Source of the DNA: Myxococcales bacterium
Lineage (GTDB): Bacteria > Myxococcota_A > Polyangia > Haliangiales > Haliangiaceae
Direction of reading: 5' to 3'
Assembly: GCA_016707895.1 (NCBI GenBank)
Contig: JADJGV010000015.1
Location: 124,001-188,000, forward strand
DNA length: 64,000 nucleotides
Shown here: one piece after another, positions 39,073-49,959 of the stretch
Position numbering within the stretch: the first letter of the stretch is position 1
How the letters are laid out: each line of letters starts with the position of its first letter
Translations under genes and position numbers: made by a program
The notes under the pieces: generated by a model
The model's input: the letters and a program-made list of their open reading frames with translations, nothing else
What the model was told of the DNA's origin: nothing
Database searches by the model: none

Positions 39073-41445
39073 TCACGTTGGCGGCAGCGTGTCGGCGGCC
39101 GTGGCGTAGTAGCGGGCCCCGGCGACGCCGCTCTCGCCGAACCGGCTCTCGCCCCAGCAATAGAGCGTGCCGTCGCCGCGGATGGCGCAGGTGTGGCCGA
39201 CGCCGACCGCGACGTCGCTGAAGACCGTCCCGACCTGCAGGTTGAGCGGCGTGAAGCGGGAGGTGCCGTCGGGCGAGTCGGTCCCGAACTGCTGCCGATC
39301 GACGTCGTCGGCGCCCCAGCAGGCGAGCTGGCCGCTGGCCAGGGCGCAGCTCACGTCGACGCCGACCGCGACGTGGTCCCACGTGGTGGCGGCGCCGACC
39401 ATCGTCGGCGACTCGGCGCTGGCCGCGCCGGTGCCGGCCTGGCCGCTGTCGCTGCGCCCCCAGCAGCGGATCGCGCCGGTGGCGGCGGTGCCGACCACCG
39501 CGCACGCGTGCTGGCCGGTGGCGCCGATCGCCAGGCGCGACGCGGTCAGCCCGGGAAGCGTCGCGGGCACGGCGGCCGTGCCGGCGCCGGCGTTGCCCTG
39601 CTGGCCACGGGCGTCGGCGCCCCAGCACCACACCTGCCCGGTGGCGCCGATGCCGCACCCGAAGTCGTAGCCCAGCGCCACCTGGCGCCAGTCGCCGCTG
39701 ATGATCGCGGTCGGCTGCAGGTAGTGGCCGTTCAGCGGCAACCCCAGCCGGCTGTCGGCGTCGTCGCCCCAGCCGTACATCGCGCTCGGGCTGACGGCCG
39801 CGGTCGTGTGCGCGCCGGTCGCGACCTGCGCGACCAGCGGCGTCCCCGGCAGCGTCAGCGTGACCGGGCCGTGGGGCGCCGTCTCCTCGGTGCCATCGCC
39901 GACGCGGCCGTAGGCGCCGGTGCCCCAGCACGCCACCGCGTTGCCGCCGGTGGTGCGGACCGCGCACGCGTGACCGCTGCCGACCGCGACGTCGTCCCAC
40001 AGCTCGGCGCCGATCCGCTGGGGCACGTCGGTGCCAGGCTGGTCGAGGCCCGGCACGACGTCGCCGCGGCCCCAGCAATAGACCTCGCGGTTGGTGTCGA
40101 GCCCGCAGGTGGCGCCATCGCCGGCGGCGACCTTTCGCCAGTGCGCCACGTGGGTGACCAGGCGCGGCAGGTAGCCGGTCGCATGGCTCCCGCGGCCCAG
40201 CTGGCCGTCGCTGTTCTTGCCCCAGCACGCGATCCGGTTGTCGGCGGTGACCGCGCAGTGGAAGCGGGTGCCGGTGGTCAGGCGGTTGATCGGTCCGAGG
40301 TCGACGACCTGGCCGCCGAAGCCGCGGCGGTAGGCGAACGCGCCGTCGCCCAGCTCGCCGTCGCTGCCGTCGCCGAAACAGCGGGTCGTGGTGCCGTCGC
40401 TCATGCACGCGCCGTCGCGCGCGGCCGCCAGGAGCGTCACCGTGCCCAGGCCCGGCGGCCGGGTGTCGACCGGCGCGCCGTGGAGGACGTCGTTGAAGTA
40501 GCCCCAACACGAGACGCCGCCGACGGTCGTGCGCGCGCAGGCGTAGGTGTCGCCGGCGACGACCTCGGCCGCGTCGGCCAGGACCGCGGTGTCGGTCGGC
40601 TCGTCGTAGTCGTCGCCGGTGACCGGACGCCCGAGCTCGCCGCTGCCCTGGCCACCCCAGCAGTAGATCTGGCCGGCGCTGACGCCGCAGGTCAGCGCCG
40701 CGCCGCAGGCGACGTCGGTCCACTGCCGCGGCGCCATGGTCGACACCGGCGCCGCGCGGCTGCGGATCTGACCGTCGCCGGTGGGCCCGTCGCCGAGCTG
40801 CCCGAACAGGTCGGAGCCCCAGCAGTACAGCGTGCCGCCGGCGATCGCGCAGGAGTGCCCGTCCCCGGCGCACACGGCGGTGGCGCCCGTCAGCGCGGTG
40901 CCGGCGCCGTCGCGGATCTCGGTGCGCGCGGACGACGAGCCCATGCTCTGGCCGGCCTGGCCGCTCTGGGATGATCCCCAGCACCACACGTGGCCGGCCT
41001 CGATGCCACACGTGTGGTTCTGGCCCGCGGCCACCGCGGTCCACGTGCGGGCGTCGACATAGGTCGGGCGCGCGATCCGCCGCGTGGTCGGCAGCACCTG
41101 CTGGCCCAGCTGGCCGTGACGGTTGTCGCCCCAGCACGTGAGCCGCCCCTCGCGGATCGCGCAGACGTGGCGGTTGCCCGCGCTGAGGTCATCGACCGCG
41201 GGCAGCGACGCCGCGTCAGGCGGTGGCCCGTCGTCCGCGGTGGCGTCGGGCGCCGGGCCGTCCGCGAGCCCGCAGGTCGGCGGGTCGTCGGCGCCATGGC
41301 AGAACTGATCGACGCCGCAGGTGAGGCCGGCGGGACAACCGTCGACGCAGGCGACCTGGCAGCGCCCCGCCGTGGGCTGGTAGCAGCCGGGGGCCGCGAG
41401 CGCGGCCAACAGGACGAGGGCGACGGCGAGCGGACGCGACGGCAC
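39073..41445 (-). CDS. RCC1-repeat lipoprotein 3 of 3
   Basis: A 790-residue paralogue beginning with GTG 41445 (upstream in-frame codons give a Pro/His-rich stretch and are rejected because the signal peptide starts at this GTG). Lipobox AAPGC followed by YQP; Cys-rich module CQVACVDGCPAGLTC, FCH. Fourteen blades with CWG-type ends (TCWGDN to YCWGESRFG); blade 6 is RCFG and blade 10 YGWG, the same two positions that vary in gene 1. It is 49 bp upstream of gene 2. Function is probably ligand or polymer binding at the cell surface; no enzyme motif is seen. Confidence 0.83.
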   Translation of the reverse strand: MPSRPLAVALVLLAALAAPGCYQPTAGRCQVACVDGCPAGLTCGVDQFCHGADDPPTCGLADGPAPDATADDGPPPDAASLPAVDDLSAGNRHVCAIREGRLTCWGDNRHGQLGQQVLPTTRRIARPTYVDARTWTAVAAGQNHTCGIEAGHVWCWGSSQSGQAGQSMGSSSARTEIRDGAGTALTGATAVCAGDGHSCAIAGGTLYCWGSDLFGQLGDGPTGDGQIRSRAAPVSTMAPRQWTDVACGAALTCGVSAGQIYCWGGQGSGELGRPVTGDDYDEPTDTAVLADAAEVVAGDTYACARTTVGGVSCWGYFNDVLHGAPVDTRPPGLGTVTLLAAARDGACMSDGTTTRCFGDGSDGELGDGAFAYRRGFGGQVVDLGPINRLTTGTRFHCAVTADNRIACWGKNSDGQLGRGSHATGYLPRLVTHVAHWRKVAAGDGATCGLDTNREVYCWGRGDVVPGLDQPGTDVPQRIGAELWDDVAVGSGHACAVRTTGGNAVACWGTGAYGRVGDGTEETAPHGPVTLTLPGTPLVAQVATGAHTTAAVSPSAMYGWGDDADSRLGLPLNGHYLQPTAIISGDWRQVALGYDFGCGIGATGQVWCWGADARGQQGNAGAGTAAVPATLPGLTASRLAIGATGQHACAVVGTAATGAIRCWGRSDSGQAGTGAASAESPTMVGAATTWDHVAVGVDVSCALASGQLACWGADDVDRQQFGTDSPDGTSRFTPLNLQVGTVFSDVAVGVGHTCAIRGDGTLYCWGESRFGESGVAGARYYATAADTLPPT

Positions 41446-41454
41446 GCCCCAAGG

Positions 41455-41460
41455 GTGCCA
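41455..41460 (-). promoter_or_regulatory. shared TGGCAC box upstream of RCC1 gene 3
   Basis: TGGCACCCT on the minus strand ends 9 nt before GTG 41445. Outside the box the upstream region differs from genes 1 and 2. Confidence 0.4.
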
Positions 41461-41613
41461 CGGCCGCGGGCGCGGATGAGTCACGCGAGGGATACGCGTG
41501 TGGGGACCGCCGGGTTGCGGCGCGGCCCGTGTAGGCAGGTATCGGTGGGCGAAGTTTGCCAGCCGCGACGATCCGTGCGGCGCGATCGCGCGGCGAACGC
41601 GCCGTCGATGCCG

Positions 41614-41619
41614 TATGAT
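41614..41619 (+). promoter_or_regulatory. -10-like TATGAT for the kinase-PEGA gene
   Basis: TATGAT ends 10 nt before ATG 41630; an alternative ATG (41615) lies inside the hexamer. No ribosome binding site is visible. Confidence 0.5.
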
Positions 41620-41629
41620 TCATCCCTGG

Positions 41630-43329
<1,700 letters not shown>

Positions 43330-43333
<4 letters not shown>

Positions 43334-44208
43334 GCACGCGCTCGATCCTCGGCCTCACGATCCTGGCCCTCGCCGGCGCGCCGGCGGTCCGGGCCCAGCC
43401 CGCGCCCGGCACGCCCGCCGCCGAGGCGCTGGCCGAGCAGCTGTTCGCGCAGGGCAAGCGCGACTACGACCTCGGCGAGTACGCCGCGGCTACCAAGGCG
43501 TTCAAGGAGGCGTACCGCCTCACCGGCGAGCCGCTGCTGCTGTTCAACGTCGCCCAGGCCCAGCGCAAGCAGAACGACTGCGCGGGCGCGCTCAACAGCT
43601 ACCGCAGCTACCTGCGCAACCTGCCCGACGCGCCCAACCGGGCCAAGGTCGTCGAGTTCATCGTCGAGGCCGAGGCCTGCGTCGGCGCGCAGGGCGCGAA
43701 GCCGCCCGATGGCACGCCACCGCCCGACGGCACGCCGCCCGATGGCACGCCGCCCGATGGCACGCCGCCCGATGGCACGCCGCCCGACGGCACGCCGCCC
43801 GATGGCACGCCGCCGCCCGATGGCACGCCGCCCCCCGATCCCGGGCCGCGCGCGTCCAGCGGGGCGGCGCCCCCGGGGCGCACGCTGCGCTGGGCCGGGA
43901 TCGGCGTCGCCGGGGTCGGCGTGGTGGCGCTCGGCGCGGGCGTGTACTTCGGGCTGGCGGCGCGCGCCGCGGCCGACGACATCGCCGCGTGCGCGGCGCC
44001 GTGCGCGCCGTCGACGTGGGAGCCGCTCGACGCCGACGGGCGCGCGGCCAACCGCAACGCCATCATCGCGTACGCGGTCGGCGGCCTCGGGGTCGCCGCC
44101 GGCGCGGCGATGTACGTGCTCGGGCTGCGCGCGGCGCGCGCCGAGTCGCCGGTGGTGATCGCGCCGACCGCCGGCGGGGCGACGGTGCACGCGACCTTCG
44201 CGTTCTGA
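43330..44208 (+). CDS. TPR membrane protein coupled to the kinase
   Basis: A 292-residue protein starting at a GTGA overlap with the kinase stop. It has a signal peptide ending at VRAQPAP, then TPR-like helices (LFAQGKRDYDLGEYAAATKAFKEAYRLT, LFNVAQAQRK), a Pro-rich spacer of about eight PPDGT units, then two hydrophobic segments at about 190-213 and 238-258 separated by a Cys-containing loop. Such short TPR proteins commonly sit next to kinases in myxobacteria. A role as partner or substrate of the kinase is inferred from coupling alone. Confidence 0.75.
43701..43832 (+). repeat. 15-bp tandem repeat coding PPDGT
   Basis: About eight copies of the 15-bp unit CCGCCCGATGGCACG encoding PPDGT, with one-codon insertions (an extra Pro) at three places. 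Likely a spacer across the periplasm or cell wall. Confidence 0.75.
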
Positions 44209-44237
44209 CCCGGCGTCGCGCCCGGCCGGGGCGCGAC

Positions 44238-46205
<1,968 letters not shown>

Positions 46206-46381
46206 ACCGCGCAGGTTCGCGCGGCCCTCGAGGATGCGCAAGCAGGAAAATACGCAAATCTCCGTCGGGGACTGCTCAGGTTTGATCACTTCTGCGACGG
46301 TCGTAATCGCGCGCACCCAAAATGCACACCTGTAAACACGACACCTGCGCTCATCGCGCGCGGTGAGGCATAGTGAGGAGG
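46206..46381. other. AT-richer divergent regulatory region
   Basis: 176 bp between the divergent recQ and protease genes with markedly lower GC than elsewhere (runs such as GGAAAATACGCAAAT and CTGTAAACACG). It should hold both promoters. A clear LexA-type box was not recognised. GAGGAGG directly before ATG 46382 is a strong ribosome site for the protease gene. Confidence 0.45.
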
Positions 46382-47776
46382 ATGCTCGGGACCGCCGTTG
46401 TGCTCGTCGTCGCGATCGCGCGCGCGGCCGCCGGGCCGGTCGCGGTGGTCGGCGGTGACGCCAGCGCCGACGCCAGCGCGGTGGCGCTCGACAGCAGCGC
46501 GGGCCCGTGCAGCGGCGTGGTCGTCGCGCCCCGCGTCGTGCTGACCGCGGCGCATTGCCTGGGCGCGGATGGCGTCGTCCACGTCGGGGCCGCGGCGCCG
46601 TGGGTCGAGACCGTCGCGATCGTCGCGAGCCATCGTCACCGCGCGTGGCGGCCCGGCGCGTCGGCGTACGATCTGGCGCTGGTGCGGCTGGCGTCCGCGG
46701 TGACCGCGCCGCCGCGCGCGCCGCGCGCGACCGACGCCGCGACGCTCACCGCGGTGGAGGTGATCGGCTACGGGCGCCGGCGCGCCGACGATCCGGCGTC
46801 GCTCGGCGTGCGCACCGCCGCGACGCTGACGATCGTCGACCGCGACGCCGCGCTCCTGTACACCGCGGCGACCGGCCCGGCGTTCACCTGCGCCGGCGAC
46901 TCGGGCGCGCCCGCGCTCGACGTCGACGGCGCGATCGCCGCGCTGGTGGTGGCGGGCGACGCCGGCTGCGCGGGCCCGAGCCGGCTGGCCCGCGTCGATC
47001 GCGAGCGCGCGTGGATCGCCGAGGTCGTCGCCGCCTGGGACGGCCCGTGCGCCGCCGACGGCGCGTGCGGCGCCGGCTGCGCCCGCGACCCCGACTGCGA
47101 GCCGTGCGCGCTCGACGGCGCCTGCCACGCCGGCTGCGCGGCGCCCGATCTCGACTGCCCGCTGGGCCCCGGGCCGGGCGCGAGCTGCGCCGACGACCTC
47201 GCGTGCGAGTCGCGCCGCTGCGTGGTCGCCCCCGACGATCCGACCACGCGCTACTGCTCCGCACCGTGCGGCGTGGCCAGCGACTGCCCGGCGCCGTTCG
47301 ACGCCTGCGTCGCCCAGGCCTGCGGCTACGCCGGGCCGACGCCGGGCCGGCTGGGCAGCCCGTGCGCGGCCGACGCGACCTGCGCCAGCGGCATCTGCGA
47401 CCGCGGCCTGGCGGTGTGCGCGGTGGCGTGCGGCGTCGACGACGCGTGCCCCGCGACCCAGGCGTGCGCGTCGACCGGGCAGGGGCCGCTGTGCCGGCCG
47501 GCCAGCGGGGGCTGCGCGCTCGGCGGCGGCGGCGGCGGCGGGCTGCTCGCGCTGGCGCTCGCGCTCGGGCTCGCGCTCCGAGCTCGCAGGTCGTTTCGGT
47601 CGAGCACCGGTCGACGCGCCGGGCGTCTCGCGTCTCGGGTGGGGGCCCCGCGGGGGCATGACCCCGCGGGGGAGGGCGTGGCGACACGCCCTCTGCAACT
47701 CAGGGCCCGCGCAGCCAGCGCGGCAAGAGCAGCGCGGCGACGCTCGCGGACAGCACCGCGACGCCGCCGTGGATGA
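46382..47776 (+). CDS. surface trypsin-like serine protease with MYXO-CTERM-like signal and read-through tail
   Basis: About 464 residues. A signal peptide is followed by a trypsin-type (S1) domain with VLTAAHC (H58), YDLALVRL (D97) and CAGDSGAP (S174). Then a long Cys-rich region of paired-Cys modules (CAADGACGAGCARDPDC, CADDLACESRRC, CPATQAC). Near the end GGCALGGGG, a hydrophobic helix and RARR form a MYXO-CTERM-like sorting signal. A stop would be expected there, but the frame runs on for about 65 residues through a two-hairpin repeat and into the convergent gene, ending at 47776. ATG 46382 follows GAGGAGG; GTG 46373 is also possible. Confidence 0.8.
   Translation: MLGTAVVLVVAIARAAAGPVAVVGGDASADASAVALDSSAGPCSGVVVAPRVVLTAAHCLGADGVVHVGAAAPWVETVAIVASHRHRAWRPGASAYDLALVRLASAVTAPPRAPRATDAATLTAVEVIGYGRRRADDPASLGVRTAATLTIVDRDAALLYTAATGPAFTCAGDSGAPALDVDGAIAALVVAGDAGCAGPSRLARVDRERAWIAEVVAAWDGPCAADGACGAGCARDPDCEPCALDGACHAGCAAPDLDCPLGPGPGASCADDLACESRRCVVAPDDPTTRYCSAPCGVASDCPAPFDACVAQACGYAGPTPGRLGSPCAADATCASGICDRGLAVCAVACGVDDACPATQACASTGQGPLCRPASGGCALGGGGGGGLLALALALGLALRARRSFRSSTGRRAGRLASRVGAPRGHDPAGEGVATRPLQLRARAASAARAARRRSRTAPRRRRG
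47592..47699 (-). repeat. two-hairpin intergenic repeat, copy 5 (inside the protease reading frame)
   Basis: Reads on the minus strand after the stop of the NrsF-type gene. Hairpin 1 at 47672-47693 pairs GAGGGCGTG with CACGCCCTC around a TCGC loop. Hairpin 2 at 47646-47671 pairs CCCCGCGGGG with itself around a TCATGC loop. The tail ACCCGAGACGCGAGACGCC and the following 40 nt match copy 1 closely. It lies in frame with, and is translated as part of, the protease gene on the other strand. Confidence 0.8.
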
Positions 47777-48383
47777 CGCCCACGTGCAGCGCGTCGGCGA
47801 TCGGGCAGTGCAGGTGCAGCATGAAGCCGCCGATCGCGCCGGCGGCCGCGCCGATCGCCGCGGCGGTCACCCGGGTCGCGGTCGGCGCCGCGCCACGCAG
47901 CGCCAGCCCGACCAGCGCCATCGGCACCACCGCGGTCGCCAGCCCGGTCGACAGGCAGCCGGCCCACGACGCCAGCCCCCGGTGCAGGCTCGACGGCCCG
48001 CTGCGGGCCACGGTCAGGCCAGCGACGACCAGGCCGATCGTGGCGATCGCCGCGAGCGCCGCCGCCGAGGTCCAGCGCGGCAGCATCTGGCCGCGCGCCG
48101 GCACCACCACCAGCACCAGCGGCACCGCGAAGCCCAGCAGCCACGCCGCCAGGTAGGACGCCAGCCACGGCCGGGGCAGCTCGTCGAGATCGCGGCGCAG
48201 CGTCAGCAGCCCGACCATGCACATCGCCCAGCCGATCGACGCCGCGATCACGAACGCGGCCTGGCGGCCCGGCCGGCGCGGCCGCATCGGCGCCAGCCGG
48301 GCCAGCGCGCCATCGAGCGCCGCCGGCAGGGGCGGCAGCGGCCCGGCGAGATCCCGGGTGTCGAGCTCGGGATCGGCGCTCAC
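47700..48383 (-). CDS. NrsF/DUF1109-type membrane anti-sigma factor
   Basis: A 227-residue protein with six predicted transmembrane helices after an N-terminal cytosolic segment of about 45 residues. The distribution of helices, the Cys in ASWAGCLSTGLATAVVP and in LHCPIADALH agree with NrsF-type anti-sigma factors that hold an ECF sigma factor at the membrane. GTG 48383 overlaps the stop of the sigma gene (GTGA), a coupling typical for sigma/anti-sigma pairs. The stop codon is the first base triplet of the flanking repeat. Confidence 0.75.
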   Translation of the reverse strand: MSADPELDTRDLAGPLPPLPAALDGALARLAPMRPRRPGRQAAFVIAASIGWAMCMVGLLTLRRDLDELPRPWLASYLAAWLLGFAVPLVLVVVPARGQMLPRWTSAAALAAIATIGLVVAGLTVARSGPSSLHRGLASWAGCLSTGLATAVVPMALVGLALRGAAPTATRVTAAAIGAAAGAIGGFMLHLHCPIADALHVGVIHGGVAVLSASVAALLLPRWLRGP

Positions 48384-48937
48384 GATCGACCTCGCAGCAG
48401 GCGGCGCAGGGCCTCGTAGCCCCGGTGGGCCCGCACCTTCATCGCCCCCGGGGTGGTGCCGGCGATCGCCGCCGCCTCGGCCACCGAGCGCCCCTCGAGC
48501 TTGGTCAGCACGACCGCCTGGCGCTGGGCCGCGGGCAGCTCGGCCAGGGCCGCCAGCGCGGCGCGGGTGACCTCGGGATCGGGCGCCTCGCGGTCGGCCG
48601 CCACCGCGGCCGGCTCGCCCGACAGCGCGGCCTCGGCCTCGGGCAGGGTGCCGTCGTCGGTGGGCGCCGCCGCCCGCTTCTTGCGGCGCACCTCGTCGAG
48701 GAACGTGCGGTGGGCGATGGCGTAGATCCAGGGCACCGGATCGGCGCCGCGCACGTAGGCGGCGCGGGCGCGGTGCACCTTGAGGAAGGTCACCTGGAGC
48801 ACGTCCTCGGCGACCGCGCGGCTCTTCGCCATGGCCGTGAGATACCCCAGCAGGCGCGGCGCGACCTCGCGGTACAGGCCGCGAAAGGCCTCGGCATCGC
48901 CATCGCAGTAGCGCGTCATGAGCTCGACCGCCGTCAT
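48380..48937 (-). CDS. ECF RNA polymerase sigma factor
   Basis: A 185-residue ECF sigma factor. Region 2: DAEAFRGLYREVAPRLLGYL, AEDVLQVTFLKVHRARAAY, WIYAIAHRTFLDEVRRKKR. Region 4: LAALPAAQ-like ELPAAQRQAVVLTKLEGRSVAEAAAIAGTTPGAMKVRAHRGYEALRR. It is regulated by the downstream NrsF-type gene. TATAGT at 48951-48956 on the minus strand may be its -10, leaving a very short leader with GAGG just before the ATG. Target genes are unknown; the NrsF type often answers oxidative or metal stress. Confidence 0.9.
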   Translation of the reverse strand: MTAVELMTRYCDGDAEAFRGLYREVAPRLLGYLTAMAKSRAVAEDVLQVTFLKVHRARAAYVRGADPVPWIYAIAHRTFLDEVRRKKRAAAPTDDGTLPEAEAALSGEPAAVAADREAPDPEVTRAALAALAELPAAQRQAVVLTKLEGRSVAEAAAIAGTTPGAMKVRAHRGYEALRRLLRGRS

Positions 48938-48984
48938 CCTCGCGGCGCGGACTATACGTGAGCGCAGGACGGCCGGTTACGGGC

Positions 48985-49012
48985 TTGACCCGGGCGCCGA
49001 CTTGACTAGACT
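48985..49012 (+). promoter_or_regulatory. strong sigma70-like promoter of the small basic protein gene
   Basis: TTGACC (48985-48990), a 16-bp spacer and TAGACT (49007-49012); this is the best consensus promoter in the window. The leader to GTG 49071 is about 50 nt and contains GAGG at 49061-49064. Confidence 0.7.
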
Positions 49013-49070
49013 CCAGCCCCCCGTACTGGCGCATACGCCGCCAGCTTTCGACCGTGAAACGAGGTAGCCC

Positions 49071-49235
49071 GTGGCCGCTGGACGCTCCAAGAGCAAACTG
49101 AAGAACCGCCCCAAGTACAAGCGCGACCGCTCGCTCAAGGATCGGCGCATCAAGGCCAAGAAGGCCGCGTCGAAGAAGCGGGGCCTCGGCCGCAACCGCA
49201 AGCGCCGCAAGGCGCGCGGTTCGCGCGCCAAGTAG
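49071..49235 (+). CDS. 54-residue Lys/Arg-rich basic protein
   Basis: A small gene that length cut-offs would miss. GTG 49071, preceded in frame by a TAG at 49065 and by GAGG 6 nt upstream, opens 55 codons ending with TAG at 49235. The product begins AAGRSKSKLKNRPKYKRDR and ends RNRKRRKARGSRAK; about half of all residues are Lys or Arg and there are no acidic patches. It resembles small ribosomal or nucleoid proteins in composition, but no family was recognised. The strong promoter and the terminator hairpin at 49254 show an independent, probably highly expressed unit. Confidence 0.75.
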   Translation: MAAGRSKSKLKNRPKYKRDRSLKDRRIKAKKAASKKRGLGRNRKRRKARGSRAK

Positions 49236-49253
49236 CCGCCGCGCGCGTCCCGG

Positions 49254-49277
49254 GGAGGGCTCGTTCGCCGAGCCCTC
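49254..49277. terminator. GC-rich hairpin between convergent genes
   Basis: GGAGGGCTCG / CGAGCCCTCC with a UUCG-containing loop, without a U tract. It corresponds to hairpin 1 of the two-hairpin repeats standing alone (no hairpin 2 or ACGCGAGAC tail). It can terminate transcription from both the basic-protein gene and the YhhN gene. Confidence 0.6.
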
Positions 49278-49278
49278 C

Positions 49279-49959
49279 TCATCGCACGACGATCGCCCAG
49301 GCGAACAGCACCTGGGCGGCGTAGTACAACGGCAGGCCGATGGTCCGGTTCCACGGATCGCGGCCGATGAACTTCTCGCGCGCCACCGCCAGGTCGGACG
49401 CGAAGAACAGCGCCGCACCTGCGGTCAGCAGGTGGCGCGTCGTCGCGCTCGCCGCGCCGCCGGTCAGGCTCACGGCGAGACCGCCGATCAGCATCGTCGA
49501 GATCACCGCCACGTAGGCGATCACCGGCACGCGCATCGGGCCCAGCCGCGGCCACAGCCAGCGCAACACGCCCAGCGCGATCGCCAGCGCTGCCGGCGCG
49601 GCGACCACCATCGGGCCGTCGAGCCAGCCGCCTGGCGGCAGGACGTGGGCCAGGCCGATCACGTACGCCACGTGGCCGAGCAAGAACGCCACCAGCCCGG
49701 CCAGGAAGGCGCGCTCGCTGTCGAACATCAGCGCGACGTCGCCGACCGCGCCCAGCGCCAGCCCGGCCACGATCCACGCCGCCAGCGTGCGGTCGCGATC
49801 GTCGGCGAAGGCGCCAGCGAGCAAGGGCAGGGCGACGAACGCCGCCGACGCCAGCGGCTTCCACCGGAAGCGTCCGCGGTGATCGTCGCGCCGCTCGGCG
49901 CGCACCAGCAACACCAGCGCCACCGCGCACGCCGCGGTCGCGATCGCCGCGGCGATCAT
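49279..49959 (-). CDS. YhhN/TMEM86-type membrane protein (lysoplasmalogenase-like)
   Basis: A 226-residue protein with about seven or eight transmembrane helices. Family traits are KPLASAAFV in the second helix, GDVALMF, AFLLGHVAYVIGL, and SDLAVAREKF near the end. YhhN relatives include the eukaryotic lysoplasmalogenase TMEM86B; bacterial members act on lyso-ether lipids, and plasmalogens are known from myxobacteria. ATG 49959 overlaps the stop of the upstream gene (ATGA). Enzyme activity is inferred from the family. Confidence 0.83.
   Translation of the reverse strand: MIAAAIATAACAVALVLLVRAERRDDHRGRFRWKPLASAAFVALPLLAGAFADDRDRTLAAWIVAGLALGAVGDVALMFDSERAFLAGLVAFLLGHVAYVIGLAHVLPPGGWLDGPMVVAAPAALAIALGVLRWLWPRLGPMRVPVIAYVAVISTMLIGGLAVSLTGGAASATTRHLLTAGAALFFASDLAVAREKFIGRDPWNRTIGLPLYYAAQVLFAWAIVVR

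Noticed and set aside
36696..39221. 841-codon open frame on the plus strand across RCC1 genes 2 and 3
   Set aside because: Antisense to clear RCC1 repeats and spans the gap between two genes; not a protein-like sequence.
43701..43832. PPDGT 15-bp repeats considered as a mobile or phase-variable element
   Set aside because: In-frame units of 15 bp with diverged third positions; a coding spacer is a simpler reading.
46206..46316. 37-residue N-terminal extension of RecQ to a GTG at 46316
   Set aside because: The sequence lies in the AT-richer promoter region and has no similarity to RecQ; ATG 46205 gives a normal N-terminus.
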